From NCBI GenBank assembly GCA_014058105.1, contig JACGCM010001620.1:62001-126000 (forward strand): a stretch of 64,000 bases of DNA, read 5' to 3'. Shown here piece by piece: positions 14,341 through 26,017 of the stretch. The stretch is from Kingdonia uniflora (lineage: Eukaryota; Streptophyta; Magnoliopsida; Ranunculales; Circaeasteraceae). Under the pieces are notes generated by a model. That model was not told the DNA's origin. It ran no database searches and worked only from the letters and a program-made list of their open reading frames with translations. The position numbers were made by a program, and so were the translations under genes. How positions within the stretch are numbered: position 1 is the stretch's first letter; the number at the start of each line of letters is the position of its first letter.

Positions 14341-14595
14341 AGAACTCGGTGTAGCTGTTAGTGTTCGAAGTACTGTAGATGTTCGAAGTTACTGTAGCTG
14401 TGTAGTGTTCGAAGTACTGTAGTTGTTTGAAGTTACTGTAGCTATTAATGTTCGAAGTAATGTAGCTGTTCAAAGTTACTGTAGTTGTTGGTGTTCGAAG
14501 TTACTGTAGCTGTTGGTATTCGAAATATTGTAGCTGTTACTGTTCGAAGTTATTGTAGCTGGTATTGTTCGAAGTTACTGTAGCTGTTGCTGTTC
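14341..14595 (+). repeat. LTR tandem array with TTCGAA core
   Basis: About eleven degenerate units of 20-25 bp with consensus TGTTCGAAGTTACTGTAGC; eight keep an exact TTCGAA. It lies downstream of the TATA box, in the transcribed part of the LTR. Unit number differs between LTR copies: about eight at 15333-15500 and about four at 28420-28520. Confidence 0.85.
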
Positions 14596-14687
14596 TGAAT
14601 TACTAAACAGAAAAAGAAAGGGGAAAGCAAATTACAGGTTCCTTTCAATTTTATTCTACAATTTTAAAGAGTATCTTTTTCTGTAAT

Positions 14688-15256
14688 ATGTCTCTTACTT
14701 CAGACGTATTGAAGTTTGATTACAACAAACCCTCTAAGTTTGATGGTCTCAACTTAGAGAGATGGAATAACAAAATATTTTTTTATCTCACATTTAAGGA
14801 AGTGGTTTATGTTCTAGAACAAGAATGCCCAATTGAACCTCCCGTTCTTATACCTGCGGTAGACTCTGACCTGATTACAAATGAATATGACCAAACCTTA
14901 GAATCAATCTCGAACTGGACTGAGGCTGACTTCAAATGCCATAATTTTATCTTGAACGGTTTAGTATACGAACTGTACGATTACTATCTACAGTCCAAAA
15001 CTGCGAAAACCGCTTGGGAAGCATTACAGAGGAAGTATGATACGGAAGAGGCAGGCTCAAAAAAGTTTAACGTAAGCCGATATCTCAAGTTTACTATGGT
15101 TGGCGGTAAGTCGGTAATTACCAAATCACATGAGTTGCAACGAATTGCGCATGAGATCGTGTCCGAAGGGATACCTTTTGATGAACAACTTTAGGTTGCC
15201 GTTATGATTGACAAATTACCGCCTAATTGGAAAGACTATAAAAATATCTTACAAAA
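14688..15256 (+). pseudogene. Copia gag, truncated (piece 1)
   Basis: It starts at ATG 14688 after a short leader. It encodes the UBN2/retrotran_gag-type capsid region: an FDGLNLERW motif near residue 20, an FILNGL block, a WEALQRKYDTE helix and a HELQRIAHEI segment. A stop at 15192-15194 replaces a Gln codon kept in the other copies; the same frame continues to about 15256, where gag is cut and joined to an inverted LTR. Nucleocapsid and pol are missing from this piece. Confidence 0.88.
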
Positions 15257-15257
15257 T

Positions 15258-15998
15258 TGTAGAATAAAATTGAAAGGAACCTGTAATTAGCTTACCCCTA
15301 TCTTTTTCTGCTTAGTAATTCAAAATAGCAGCAGCTACAGTAACTTCGAACATTAACAGCTACAGTAACTTCGAACACCTACAACTACAGTAATTTCGAA
15401 CAGCTATAGTACTTCGAACACTAATAGCTACAGTAACTTCGAACATCTACAGTACTCTGAACACTAACAGCTAGAGTAACTTCGAACAGCTATACCAAGT
15501 TCTGAACAATAGTAATAGTAACAACGATTGATATGAAAGAGTAACAAGATGATTAACGCTTGGGGCGTGGGTCACACTCTCTTTAAAGAGTATCTCGACG
15601 TAACTCGACTACTCTCCCAGGATACAACGAGCAGGTATATTGTAGCTTCACACCGGGAAGTCTACGTAAACGATGGTAGCACCTCAAGGTAAACCGTAAT
15701 ATCAAGTTGGGAGATAGAGATGAATAGTGCACAGAGAGAAAGAAGTTCTGTGTTATATGTATAAAAAGTGGTGTTCCAATGGATATATATAGGGGAGTTG
15801 TGCAACGGCTTTATCCAAATGTACATGCGTTTAAAGTTGTGCAACGGCTTTATAACATACATGCATTTACAAGTCCCAAAGATCAGGTCTTCAATATTAT
15901 CCATTTGGAGGCAAAGACCAAGTCAAGAACAAACCCAAGCCCATAGGAGAATCTTAAAGGTGAGCCCAATCCCAAGGAGTTTTTGAAAAAAACCAACA
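15258..15998 (-). mobile_element. Copia 3' LTR, minus orientation (piece 2)
   Basis: Reverse-complement copy of the 13854-14660 LTR, from TGTAGA (15258) to CCAACA (15998), 741 bp. The outer neighbour at 15257 is gag of piece 1 with no target-site duplication. The inner neighbour is the polypurine tract, seen as ATTCCCCAC at 15999-16007. Confidence 0.88.
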
Positions 15999-16629
15999 AT
16001 TCCCCACATTTAAAAAACTTTCTGAAGGAGAAAAGAAATGAGATAGCAGTTTCGATATATAGAGATGTACATAAGTAAAGGTGTCCTTAGACTTGATCCT
16101 TTACGTAGTGGACAATCTTCAACGTATAAGAATAATAAGTGATCAGAGTCTTGAACTCAATATTCGCTTTTATACAGTGAGAAAAACCACATACAACTCT
16201 ACCAGGTGCAATTCCTAAATACCAACACATTTTGGCCATGTGCTTAATCCCAGTATAGGTGAAGGCTTTAAAGAATTTAACCTAATTTCTCATAGGAAGC
16301 GGCCATACTTCCACAATCACCTTGGTGAGTCTATGAAGAGTGTTTTTGTAGCTAGACACCTCACTCAAAGAATGAGATATAAAACTTATTAAGAGTTTAA
16401 GAAAACTCAGCCTAACATTCGCTTTAAGATATCATACATATTTATATTTATGTACAGTGAGATGAACTCTGGAGTGACAAGCTCCTTATTTGCATGATTC
16501 TATATCACAGTGATTTTTTCCCCATTAAACCTATTTCTTAGGATTTCTAGTCATTTAGGTTGGGTTCCCACCACTTGTGATTCTATAACTGGCCTTAGCC
16601 CCATACATAAATATGTGCTCCACACTTTG

Positions 16630-17553
16630 TCACGAGATAGTCCTTTTGTCAAAGGATCTACCAAGTTATTTTCCGATCTTACAAAATCCACTGTAACAGT
16701 ACTAGATGTGAGGTAACCTCTCATCGTACTGTGTTTGCGACGTATCGCTAACTTCTTACCATTATAGTAATTGTTCTATACTCTGGCTATCGCAGCAGTA
16801 CTATCTGAGTAGATCAATATCGACAGTATAGGCTTATTCCACAAAGGAATATAAGACAGGAGGTTTTTCAACCAACTTGCCTCTACACTAGCTGCAGCTA
16901 GTGCTACTAACTCAGACTCCATAGTCGACTGAGCTAGAATCGTTTGTTTCTTGGATCTCCAAGAAACCGCCCCTCCAACTATACTAAACACGTATCCGTT
17001 GGTGGCTTTAGAATCATCTAAAAATGAGTTTTAATCTACATCGCTAAATCCATCAAGGACCGCTGGAAACTTCTGATAGTGTAAACCCAAGTTCATGGTC
17101 CTTTTCAGGTACAGCATAACTCTATCAATAGCACCCCAGTGTGCCAAACTTGGTTTACTTGTAAATCTTCATAGAACCTCTATAACATAAGCTATATCGG
17201 ATCTAGTACAGTCTGTAGCATAGCGAAGGCTACCAATAATACTTGCATATTCATTCTGTCTAACTGCCTCCCCCAAGTTCTTAAAAAGTTTAACTTGTGG
17301 ATCACAAGGAGTACAAGCAGGTCTACAGTCAAAATATTTGTACTTCATCAAGATCTTCTCAATGTAATGAGATTGATCAAGAGTAATACCAGTATTTGTG
17401 CGTGTGATCTTCATGCCTAAAATTATACTAGCCTCGCCTAGGTTCTTCATATCAAAATTATTGTTATGCATGGTCTTGGTCTCTAAAATGATATCAAGTA
17501 TAGAACCAAAATTAAGTAGATCATCAACGTATAGACATATCAAAATACAACTT
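16630..17553 (-). pseudogene. Copia RNase H and RT C-terminal part (piece 2)
   Basis: Minus strand. Reverse transcriptase palm with a YVDDL motif lies in the frame 17169-17540, including the KMLNNNFDMKDLGEA-like thumb region. RNase H with the [16 protein letters not shown] block and the closing ADPLTK-like segment covers about 17160-16630. Stops and frame changes separate the two. The RT is cut at about 17553 and joined, through some 15-20 bp of unmatched sequence, to a partial LTR of the next piece, so RT fingers, integrase, protease and gag are missing from this piece. Confidence 0.85.
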
Positions 17554-17573
17554 TGATAAGAATTAGCTTCCCG

Positions 17574-17845
17574 TGATGAATAGTGCTCAGAGATAAAGAA
17601 GTTCTGTATTATTCCAAAAGTGGTGTTCCAAAGGAAATATATAGAGGAGTTGTGCAACGGCTTTGTACATAACGTACATGCGTTTTAAAGCTTTATCCAT
17701 AACGTATATGCATTTTAAAGCCCAAAGATCAGCTCTTCAATACTAGCCGTTTAGAGAGTAAAGACAAAGTCAAGAACAAACCCAAGCCCATAGGAGAATC
17801 TTAAAGGTGAGCCCAAGCCCAAGGAGTTTTTTGAAAAAACCAGCA
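17574..17845 (-). mobile_element. Partial Copia 3' LTR (piece 3)
   Basis: Minus-strand LTR beginning inside the transcribed region and running through the duplicated U3 motifs to the terminal CA at 17845. The tandem array and the far LTR end are absent. The polypurine tract follows directly. Confidence 0.85.
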
Positions 17846-18398
17846 ACCCCCCTCTTTAAAAAACTTTATGAAGGAGAAAAGAAACGAGATAACGGTTTCG
17901 ATATATAGAGATGTACATAAGTAAAGGTGTCCTTAGACTTGAACCTTTACGTTGTGGACAATCTTCAACGTATAAGAATAATAAGTGATCAGACTATTGA
18001 ACTCATTATTCATTTTTAAACAGTGAGGAAAACCACATACTACCCTATCCGGTGCAATTCCTAAATGCCAGCACATTTCAGATATGTGCTTAATCCCAGT
18101 ATAGGTGAAGGCTTTAGAAAATTTAGCCTAATTTCTCATAGGAAGCGGCCGCACTTCCACAATCACCTTGGTGAGTCTATGAAGAATATTCTTGTAGCTT
18201 GACACCCCACTCAAAGAATGAGATATAGAACTCATTAAGAGTTTAAGAAAACTCAGCCTTGCATTCGCTTCAAGATATCATGCATATTTACATTTATGTA
18301 CAGCGAGATGAACTCTGGAGTGACAAGCTCCTTAATTGCATGATTCTATATCACAGTGATTTATTTTTCCCATTGAACCTATTTCTTGGGATTTCCAG

Positions 18399-19860
18399 TT
18401 ATTTAGGTAGGATTCCCACCACTTGTGATTCTATAACATGTTTTAGCCCCATCCCTAAAGATGTGCTCCACACTTTGTCACGAGACAGTCTTTTCGTCAA
18501 AGGATCTGCCAAGTTATTTTTCGATCTTACAAAATCCACTGTAACAGTACTAGATGTGAGGTGAGCTCTCATCGTACTGTCTTTGCGATGTATTGCTAAC
18601 TTCTTACCATTATAGTAATTAATCTGTACTCTGGCTATCGCAGCAGTACTATCTGAGTGGATCAGTATACAAGATATATGCCTATTCCACAAAGGAATAT
18701 AAGACAAGAGGTCTTTCAACCAACTTGCCTCCTCACTAGCTGCAGCTAGTGCTACTAACTCAGACTCCATAGTCGACTGAGCTAAAATCGCTTGTTTCTT
18801 GGATCTCCAAGAAACTGCCCCTCAAGCTATACTAAAGTTGTATCCGCTGGTGGCTTTAGAATCATCTAAAAATAAGTTCCAATCTGTACCGCTAAATCCA
18901 TCAAGGACCGCGGGAAACTTTTGATAGTGTAAACCCAAGTTCATGGTCCTTTTCAGGTACCGCATAACTCTATCAATAGAACCCCAGTGTGCCAAACTTT
19001 GTTTACTAGTAAATCTATATAGAACCCCTATAGCATAAGCTATATCGGGTCTAGTATAGTCCGTAGCATATTGAAGGCTACCAATAATACTTGCGTATTC
19101 TTTCTGTCTAACTGCCTCCCCCAAGTTCTTTAAAAGTTTAACTTTTGAATCACAAGAAGTACAAGCAGATCTACAGTAAAAAAAAATTATATTTCATCAA
19201 GATCTTCTCAATGTAATGAGATTGATCAAGAGTAATACCTGTATCTGTGCGTGTGATTTTCATGCCTAAAATTAAACTAGCATCACCTAGGTCCTTAATA
19301 TCCAAATTATTATTAAGCATGCTTTTGGTTTCAAAAATGATATCAAGAGTAGAACCAAAAATAATTAGATCATCAACGTATAAACATATCATAATACAAC
19401 TTTCACCAGATACTTTATAATATAGGCATTTATCAATAACTATAATCTTAAAACCATTTGAAAGAAGTAATTGATCGATCCTGTTGTATCACTGTTTTGG
19501 AGCTTGCATTAGACCATATAAGGTCTTGTTCAGCTTGCAGACTTTGTGTTCCTCACTAGGTATCACCAAGCCTTCAGGCAGATTTCCTCTTCAGGCTCTC
19601 CATTTAAAAAAAGCTGTTTTTACATTCATTTGGTGAATAAACAAATCGTGCACGGTAGCAATGACCAATAAAACTCTTATGGTTGTCACACGAGTAACAG
19701 GGGAATATGTGTCAAGGAAATCAATATTTTTCTTTTGGACATATCCCATTGCTACAAGTCTTGCCTTATATCTATCTATAGCACCATCTGGTTTAAGTTT
19801 TCTCTTTAATATCCATTTACAACCAATAGAACGACTACTAGGAGGTAGGTTAACTAAATC
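18399..19860 (-). pseudogene. Copia RT and RNase H (piece 3)
   Basis: Minus strand. RT runs from about 19860 down to about 19130, with the YVDDL active site near 19370, and RNase H continues through 19124-18822 and 18770-18399. The RNase H carries the ADW/TDW, DDSKATSGY and [18 protein letters not shown] blocks. Several frame changes and stops break it. It is continuous with integrase and gag further right, so this is the longest single piece of the family on this strand. Confidence 0.85.
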
Positions 19861-21450
19861 TCATGTTTCATTTGTAGTAAGAGAATCCATTTCATCACCA
19901 ATGGCCTCTTGCCATAAATAAGTGTCGTTTGAGGTTAACGGCTCCCTGATAGTATTAGGGTCAGATTCTAAGGTATATACAACATAATCATTACCAAAAT
20001 CCTTAACAATCTTTAAACGTTTACCTCTACAAAGTTTTGGGCCTGTAACATGAGAATCAATAGCTCTAGGAACATTTACTTGAGGCACATTAGGGGTCGA
20101 AAACATAGAAGGTTAAGAACACCCATTGTCCCTCAGTAAGTAGGGAAACTTGTCATCATAGAAATCAACATCTAGTGATTCAATTATTACATTAATCTTA
20201 ATATCAAGAAACCTCTGAGTTTTACTATTAATAGCATAACCAATGAAAACACATTATAAAGCTCTACTAGCTAGTTATATCCGTTTAGGATCAGGTTTAC
20301 GAACATAGGCTAAACAACCCCAAACCTTAAAATAACTAACATTAGGTTTTCTTTTTCTCTAAATTTTATAAGGTCATAATTTAGATGTGATATGAAGAAT
20401 ATGGTTTAAAATATGGCAAACAGATAATAAGGTTTCACCCCATAAAGATTTTGGTGATCCAGAACTAAGTAAAATAACAACTATTAACTCAGTATACGTT
20501 CCATTTTTACGTTCAGCCTTACGGTTATATTCTGGAGAATAAGGAGCAGTATTTTTATGTATAATCCCTAAGAATTCATATAAGTTTTGAAATTCATGTG
20601 AATCATACTTTGTGCCTCTATCACTACGAAATCTGTTAATGTGTCAATCAAACTAGTTTTTTACCTCTATTTCATATGTCCTAAACATATTTATAGCTTC
20701 ACTTTTGTGACGCATTAGGAAAACCTGAGTATAGTTTGAGTGATCATCTATAAAAGTTAAAAAATATTTTTTACTATTTCAAGTTAATATACCGTCCATT
20801 TCACAGATGTCAGAGTGTACTAAATCAAAAAGTTGTGATTTCCTTACAATACTTTTATGTGAGGTTTTAGTAATCTTAGCTTGACTACAAGATTGACATT
20901 TATCAAAATTGTTTAAATCTACTTTAGGGATCATACCTAGTTTACTCATATTGTGTACTAGCTTCTTGTTAACATGATATAGTCTAGAGTACCAAATATT
21001 AAAAGAAGAGAATAAGTAAGTAGAAATAAATTTATTCATTTCAATACTCAATTTGAATATTCCATTACAAGCAAAGCCCTTTCCCACAAAAATCCCACCC
21101 TTAGTCAAAATGTATTGATCTGAGCTAATGGTCTGCTGAAATCTTGTCTTGTTGAGAAGATAGCCAAAAACAAGATTCTTCCTCATTTCAGGAGTGTGCA
21201 ACACATCCTTTAGAGTCACTGTCCTTCCATAGGTAAATACCAGTTCAACATCTCTAGTGCCTAACACTTTGGTGTAGTGAGAATCCCCAAGTAGCACCTT
21301 CTGGTCTTCAGTTTTCTTATAGATCTTGATCCAATTGCGTTCATAGCAAACATGCCTAGAAGCACCCGAATCAGCCCACCACCCGTCGGTTCCGCCGACC
21401 ATGTTGATCTCCATGATCATAGCCAGTAAGGGCTCATCGGTAACGTTCAC
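19861..21450 (-). pseudogene. Copia integrase and protease (piece 3)
   Basis: The open frame 21450-20779 encodes the protease motif WWADSGASRHVC, then the integrase N-terminal zinc-binding domain (YHVNKKL and KCQSC, an H-x-H-C-C pattern). The DDE core continues leftward in broken frames through about 20110, including the GTKYDSHEFQ-like and PYEIW-like blocks, and a linker frame at 20106-19861 precedes RT. Multiple stops lie between 20110 and 20780. Confidence 0.85.
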
Positions 21451-22360
21451 CTAAGCAACAAGTTTGCGGTTCTAGCAATTTCTAGATATGTGTCTTGTTA
21501 CAGTTGAAGCACACAATAGAAACTGTTCTGTTATATGGTGGGGTTTGTTGGTTTATTCACTTATTAGGATTCTGGTGTCCATTTTTCTTATGGTTATTTG
21601 GATTACCACCGGTAGGACGGTTGTTCCGATTACCGCCATTCTTAGCCTTGAAAGGTTTCTATTTAGGTTTCAGATGGACCTTCCCTTTGGCTTGAACCAA
21701 AAGGATTTCCACTTTCAGGTCTTGTTTTCTAGATTCTTATTCAACTCTAAGACGAGTAATCAAGTTCTCTATGGTAAGTTCTTTTGACTTGTGTCGTAGG
21801 ATATTTTTATAGTCTTTCCAATTAGGCGGTAAATTGTCAATCATCATGGCAACCTGAAATTGTTCATCAAGAGGTATCCCTTCGGACATGTTCTCATGCG
21901 CAATTCGTTGCAACTCATGTGATTGGGTAATCACCGACTTACCGTCGACCATAGTGAACTTGAGATATCGGCTTACGGTAAACTTTTTAGTGCCTACATC
22001 TTCCGTATCATACTTCCTCTGTAATGCTTTCCAAATGGCTTTCGCAATTTTGGACTGTAGATAGTAATCGTACAGTTCGTCTACTAAACCGTTCAGGATA
22101 AAATTTTGGCATTTGAAGTTAGCCTCAGTCCAGTTCGAAATTGATTCAAAGGTTTTGTCATATTCATTTGCAATCAGTTCAGGGTCTACTGCAGGTATAG
22201 GAACGGGAGCATCAATTAGGCATTCTTGTTCTAGAATATAAGATACTTCCTTAAGTGTGAGATAAAAGAAAATTTTGTTTTTCCACATCTTAAAGTTGAG
22301 ACCATCAAACTTAGAGGGTTTGTTGGAATCAAACTTCAGCACTTCTGAGGTAAGAGCCAT
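21451..22360 (-). pseudogene. Copia gag and nucleocapsid (piece 3)
   Basis: Start codon at 22360-22358, minus, after a leader of about 35 bp. The capsid region is open for 207 residues to 21737. The nucleocapsid, with a damaged CCHC knuckle near 21500 and a basic stretch, follows in other frames. The leader ends at about 22395, where it is joined to plus-strand RT sequence instead of a 5' LTR. Confidence 0.85.
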
Positions 22361-22395
22361 ATTACAGGAAATAGATACTCTTTAAAATTGTAATT

Positions 22396-23040
22396 ATTGG
22401 TAGCCTTCGCTATGCTACCGATTGTACTAGACCCTATATAACTTATGTTGTAGGGGCTCTATGTAGATTTACTAGTAAACCAAGTTTGGCGCACTTGGGT
22501 GCTATTAATAGAGTTATGCGGTACCTGAAAAGAATCATGAACTTGGGTTTACACTATCAGAAGTATCTCGCGGTCCTTGATAGATTTAGCGATGCAGATT
22601 GGAACTCATTTTTAGATGATTCCAAAGCCACCAGCGGATACATGTTTAGTATAGTTGGAGGGGCAGTTTCTTGGAGGTCCAAGAAACAAACGATTCTAGC
22701 TCAGTTGACTATGGAGTCTGAGTTAGTAGTACTAGCTACAGCTAGTGAGGAGGCAAGTTGGTTGAAAGACCTCTTGTCTTATATTCTTTTGTGGAATAGG
22801 CCTATACCGCAGATACTGGTCCACTCAGATAGTATTGCTGCGATAGCCAGAGTATAGAAAAATTACTATAATGGTAAGAAGTTAGCGATGCATCGCAAGT
22901 ACAATATGATGAGAGGTTACCTCACATCTAGTACTGTTACAGTGGACTTTGCAAGATTGGAAAACAACTTGGCAGATCCTTTGTCGAAAGGACTATCTCG
23001 TAAGAAAGTATAGAGCACATCTATTGGGATGGGGCTAAAG
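22396..23040 (+). pseudogene. Copia RT end and RNase H (piece 4)
   Basis: Plus-strand fragment beginning inside RT at the IGSLRYATDCTRPDIAY-like block and continuing into RNase H (open 22486-22857, then a stop replacing Gln). The protein end lies at about 23014 and the 3' untranslated region follows. The left edge is a direct join to the inverted 5' leader of piece 3. Confidence 0.85.
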
Positions 23041-23268
23041 CTTGTTATAGAATCACAAGTGGTGGGAACCCAACCAAAATGACTGGAAATTCCAAAAAAT
23101 AGGTTTAATAGGGAAAACTAATCACTGTGATATAGAATCATTCAAATAAGAAGCTTGTCACTCCAGAGTTCATCACGCTGTACAAAATGTAAATATGCAT
23201 GATATCTTGAAGCGAATGCAAGGCTGAGTTTTCTTAAAACTCTTAATGAGTTCTATATCTCATTCTTT

Positions 23269-23706
23269 GAGTGGGGTGTCTAGCTACAAGAATAATCTTC
23301 ATAGATTCACCAAAGTGATTGTGGAAGTGCGGCCACATCCTATGAGAAATTAGGCTAAATTCTCTAAAGCCTTAACCTATACTGGGATTAAGCACATGGC
23401 CGAAATGTGCTGGTATTTTGGAATTGCACCTGGTAGGGTTGTATGTGGTTTTCTTCACTGTATAAAAGCGAATAATAAGTTCAAGACTCTGATTACTTAT
23501 TATTCGGTTTTATACAGTGCGAAAAACCACATACAACCCTACCAGGTACAATTTCTAAATGTCAGCACATTTCGGCCATGTGCTTAATCCCAGTATAGGT
23601 GAAGGCTTTAGAGAATCTAGCCGAATTTCTCATAGGAAGCGGCCGCACTTCCACAATCACCTTGGTGATACTCTGAAGAGTATTCTTGTAGCAAGACACC
23701 CCACTC
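23269..23706. repeat. Snap-back inverted duplication of the Copia 3'UTR
   Basis: Arms 23269-23480 (plus-sense 3'UTR) and 23495-23706 (its reverse complement) are both 212 bp, separated by a 14-nt loop. The axis coincides with a short inverted repeat in this copy, GAATAATAAGT (23470-23480) and ACTTATTATTC (23495-23505). Arms differ at scattered positions. This suggests a single strand that folded at the 11-bp hairpin and primed its own copying. Confidence 0.9.
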
Positions 23707-24335
23707 TTTTTATTTATTTTTCTTCTATAATTTTAAAGAGTATCTATTTCCTGTAATTTGGTTATTACCTCAGAAGTGCTGATGTTTGATTCCAACAAAC
23801 CATCTAAGTTTGATGGTCAAAACTTCAAGAGGTAGAAGAACAAAATGTTCATTTATCTCACACTTAAGGAAGTGGCTTATGTTCTAGAACAAGAATACCC
23901 AATTGAACCTCCCGTTCCTGTACCTGCGGTTGACCCTGACTTGATTGCAAATGAATATGATAAAACCTTAGAATCAATTTCGAACTGGTTTGAGGCCGAT
24001 TCAAATTTATACTGAACGGTTTAGTTAACGAACTGTGCGATTACTATCTACAGTCCGAAACTGGGAAAGACGTTTGGGAAGCATTAGAAAGGAAGTATGA
24101 TCCAGAAGAGGCAGGCTCTAAAAAGTTCACCGGAAGCCGATATCTCAAGTTCACTATGGTCGAAGATAAGTCGGTGATTACCCAATCACATGAGTTACAA
24201 CGAATTGTGCATGAGATCCTGTCCGAAGGGTTACCTCTTGATGAACAATTTCAGGTTGCCGTGATGATTGACAAATTACCACCCAATTGGAAAGGCTATA
24301 AAAATATCCTACGACACAAGTGAAAGGAACTTACC
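23707..24335 (+). pseudogene. Copia leader and gag, broken (piece 6)
   Basis: A diverged LTR end (about 23707-23733) and leader precede gag whose start codon is changed to TTG (about 23757). The capsid blocks seen in the other copies are present but interrupted by a stop near 23835 and a frame change near 24000. A stop at about 24321 precedes the nucleocapsid frame. Confidence 0.85.
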
Positions 24336-25800
24336 ATGGAGAACTTGATTACTCATCTTAGGGTTGAAGAAGAATCTAGAAAACAAGACATGAAAGAGGA
24401 AATCCTTTTGGTTCAAGCCAAAGGGAAGGTCCATCTGAAACCTAAATGGAAACCTTTCAAGGCTAAGAATGGCGGTAATTGGATCAACCGTCCTAACGGT
24501 GGTAATCCAAATAACCATCAGATAAATGGACACCAGGATCCAAATAAGGGGACGAACCAACAATCCTCACCATGTAGCAGAATAATTTCTATTGTGTGCT
24601 TCAACTGTAATAAGCCTGGACACATATCAAGAAACTGCCAGAACCGCAAACTTGTTGCTTAGGCGAAAGTTACCGAAGAGCCCTTAGTGGTTATGATCAT
24701 GGAGATCATCATGGTCGGTGGAACCGACGGGTGGTGGGCTGATTCAGGCGTTTCTAGACATATTTGCTATAAACGCAATTGGCTCATGACCTAGAAGGAA
24801 ACTGAAGACCAGAAGGTGCTACTTGGGGATTCCCACTGCACCAACTGGTTAGGTACTGGAGATGTTGAACTGGTATTTACCTCTGGAAGGACAGTGACTC
24901 TAAAGGATGTAATACACACTCCTAAAATGAGGAAGAAACTTGTTTCTGGATATCTTCTCAACAAAGCAGGATTTCAGCAGACCATTGGCTCAGATCAGTA
25001 CATTTTGACTAAGGGTGGGATTTTTGTGGCAAAGGGATTTACTTGTAATGGAATGTTCAAATTGAGTATTAAAATGAATAAATTTGTTTATGTTTACTTA
25101 TTGTCTTCTTTTAATATTTGGCACTCTAGACTATGTCATGTTAATAAGAAGCTAGTACACAATATGAGTAAACTAGGTATGATCCCTAAAGTAGAATTTA
25201 ACGATTTTGAAAAATGTCAATCTTGTATTTAAGCTAAGATTACTAAAACCTCACATAAAAGTTTTGTAAGGGAATTACAACTTTTGGATTTAGTACAGTC
25301 TGGCATCTGTAAAATGACTGGCAAATTAACTCGAAATAGTAAATATATTTTATAACTTTTATAGATGATCACTCAAACTATACTCAGTTTTACCTAATGC
25401 GTCACCAAAGTGAAGCTATAGATATGTTTAGGACATATGTAACATAGGTGAAAAATCAGCTTGATAGACACATTAAAAGATTTCGTAGTGATAGAGGCAC
25501 AATGTATGATTCACATGAATTTCAAAACTTGTATGAATCCTTAGGGATTATACATGAAACTACTGCTCCTTATTCTTCATAATCTAACGGTAAAACTGAA
25601 CGCAAAAATAGAACGTATATTGAGTTAATAGTTGTTACTTTACTTAGTTCTGGATCACCCAAATCTTTATGGGGTAAATCCTTATTATCTGTTTGTCATG
25701 TTTTAAACCGTATTCCTCATATCACATCTGAATTATCACCGTATGAAATTTGGAGAAAAGGAAAACCTAATGTTAGTTATTTTAAGGTTTAGGGTTGTTT
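24336..25800 (+). pseudogene. Copia nucleocapsid, protease and integrase (piece 6)
   Basis: The frame 24336-24662 holds a lysine-rich nucleocapsid and a perfect CCHC knuckle (CFNCNKPGHISRNC). A stop at 24660 separates it from the protease WWADSG motif at about 24735. The frame 24816-25232 holds the linker and the integrase HHCC domain (CHVNKK, KCQSC), then broken frames to about 25800 carry the DDE core and its PYEIW block. The order matches the Copia superfamily (integrase before RT). Confidence 0.88.
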
Positions 25801-26017
25801 AACCTATGTTCGTAAACCTGATCCTAAACGGATAAAACTGGCTAGTAGAGCTTTAGAATGTGTTTTCATTGGTTATGCTATTAATAGTAAAGCTTACAGG
25901 TTTCTTGATATTAAGAATAATGTAATAATTGAATATCTCAATGTTGATTTCTATGAGGACAAGTTTCCCTACTTACTTAGGGACAGTGGGGGTAATAGTG
26001 GGGGCTCTCAGCCTTCT

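Larger units (their letters stand above)
13854..14660 (+). mobile_element. Complete Copia LTR (piece 1)
   Basis: It runs from TGTTGG at 13854 to CTACA ending at 14660, 807 bp, with the TG...CA ends typical of LTRs. A TATA box lies at 14053-14060. The upstream part has a duplicated motif and the downstream part a TTCGAA-containing tandem array. Minus-strand copies at 15258-15998 and 28346-28999 confirm both ends. Confidence 0.9.

Noticed and set aside
14341..15500. CRISPR-like regular repeats with spacers
   Set aside because: Units are degenerate, spacers are not unique, the region is inside an LTR, and this is a plant nuclear genome.
13854..15998. A single intact Copia element with inverted LTRs
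   Set aside because: LTRs of one element are always direct repeats; here plus and minus LTRs belong to different joined pieces.
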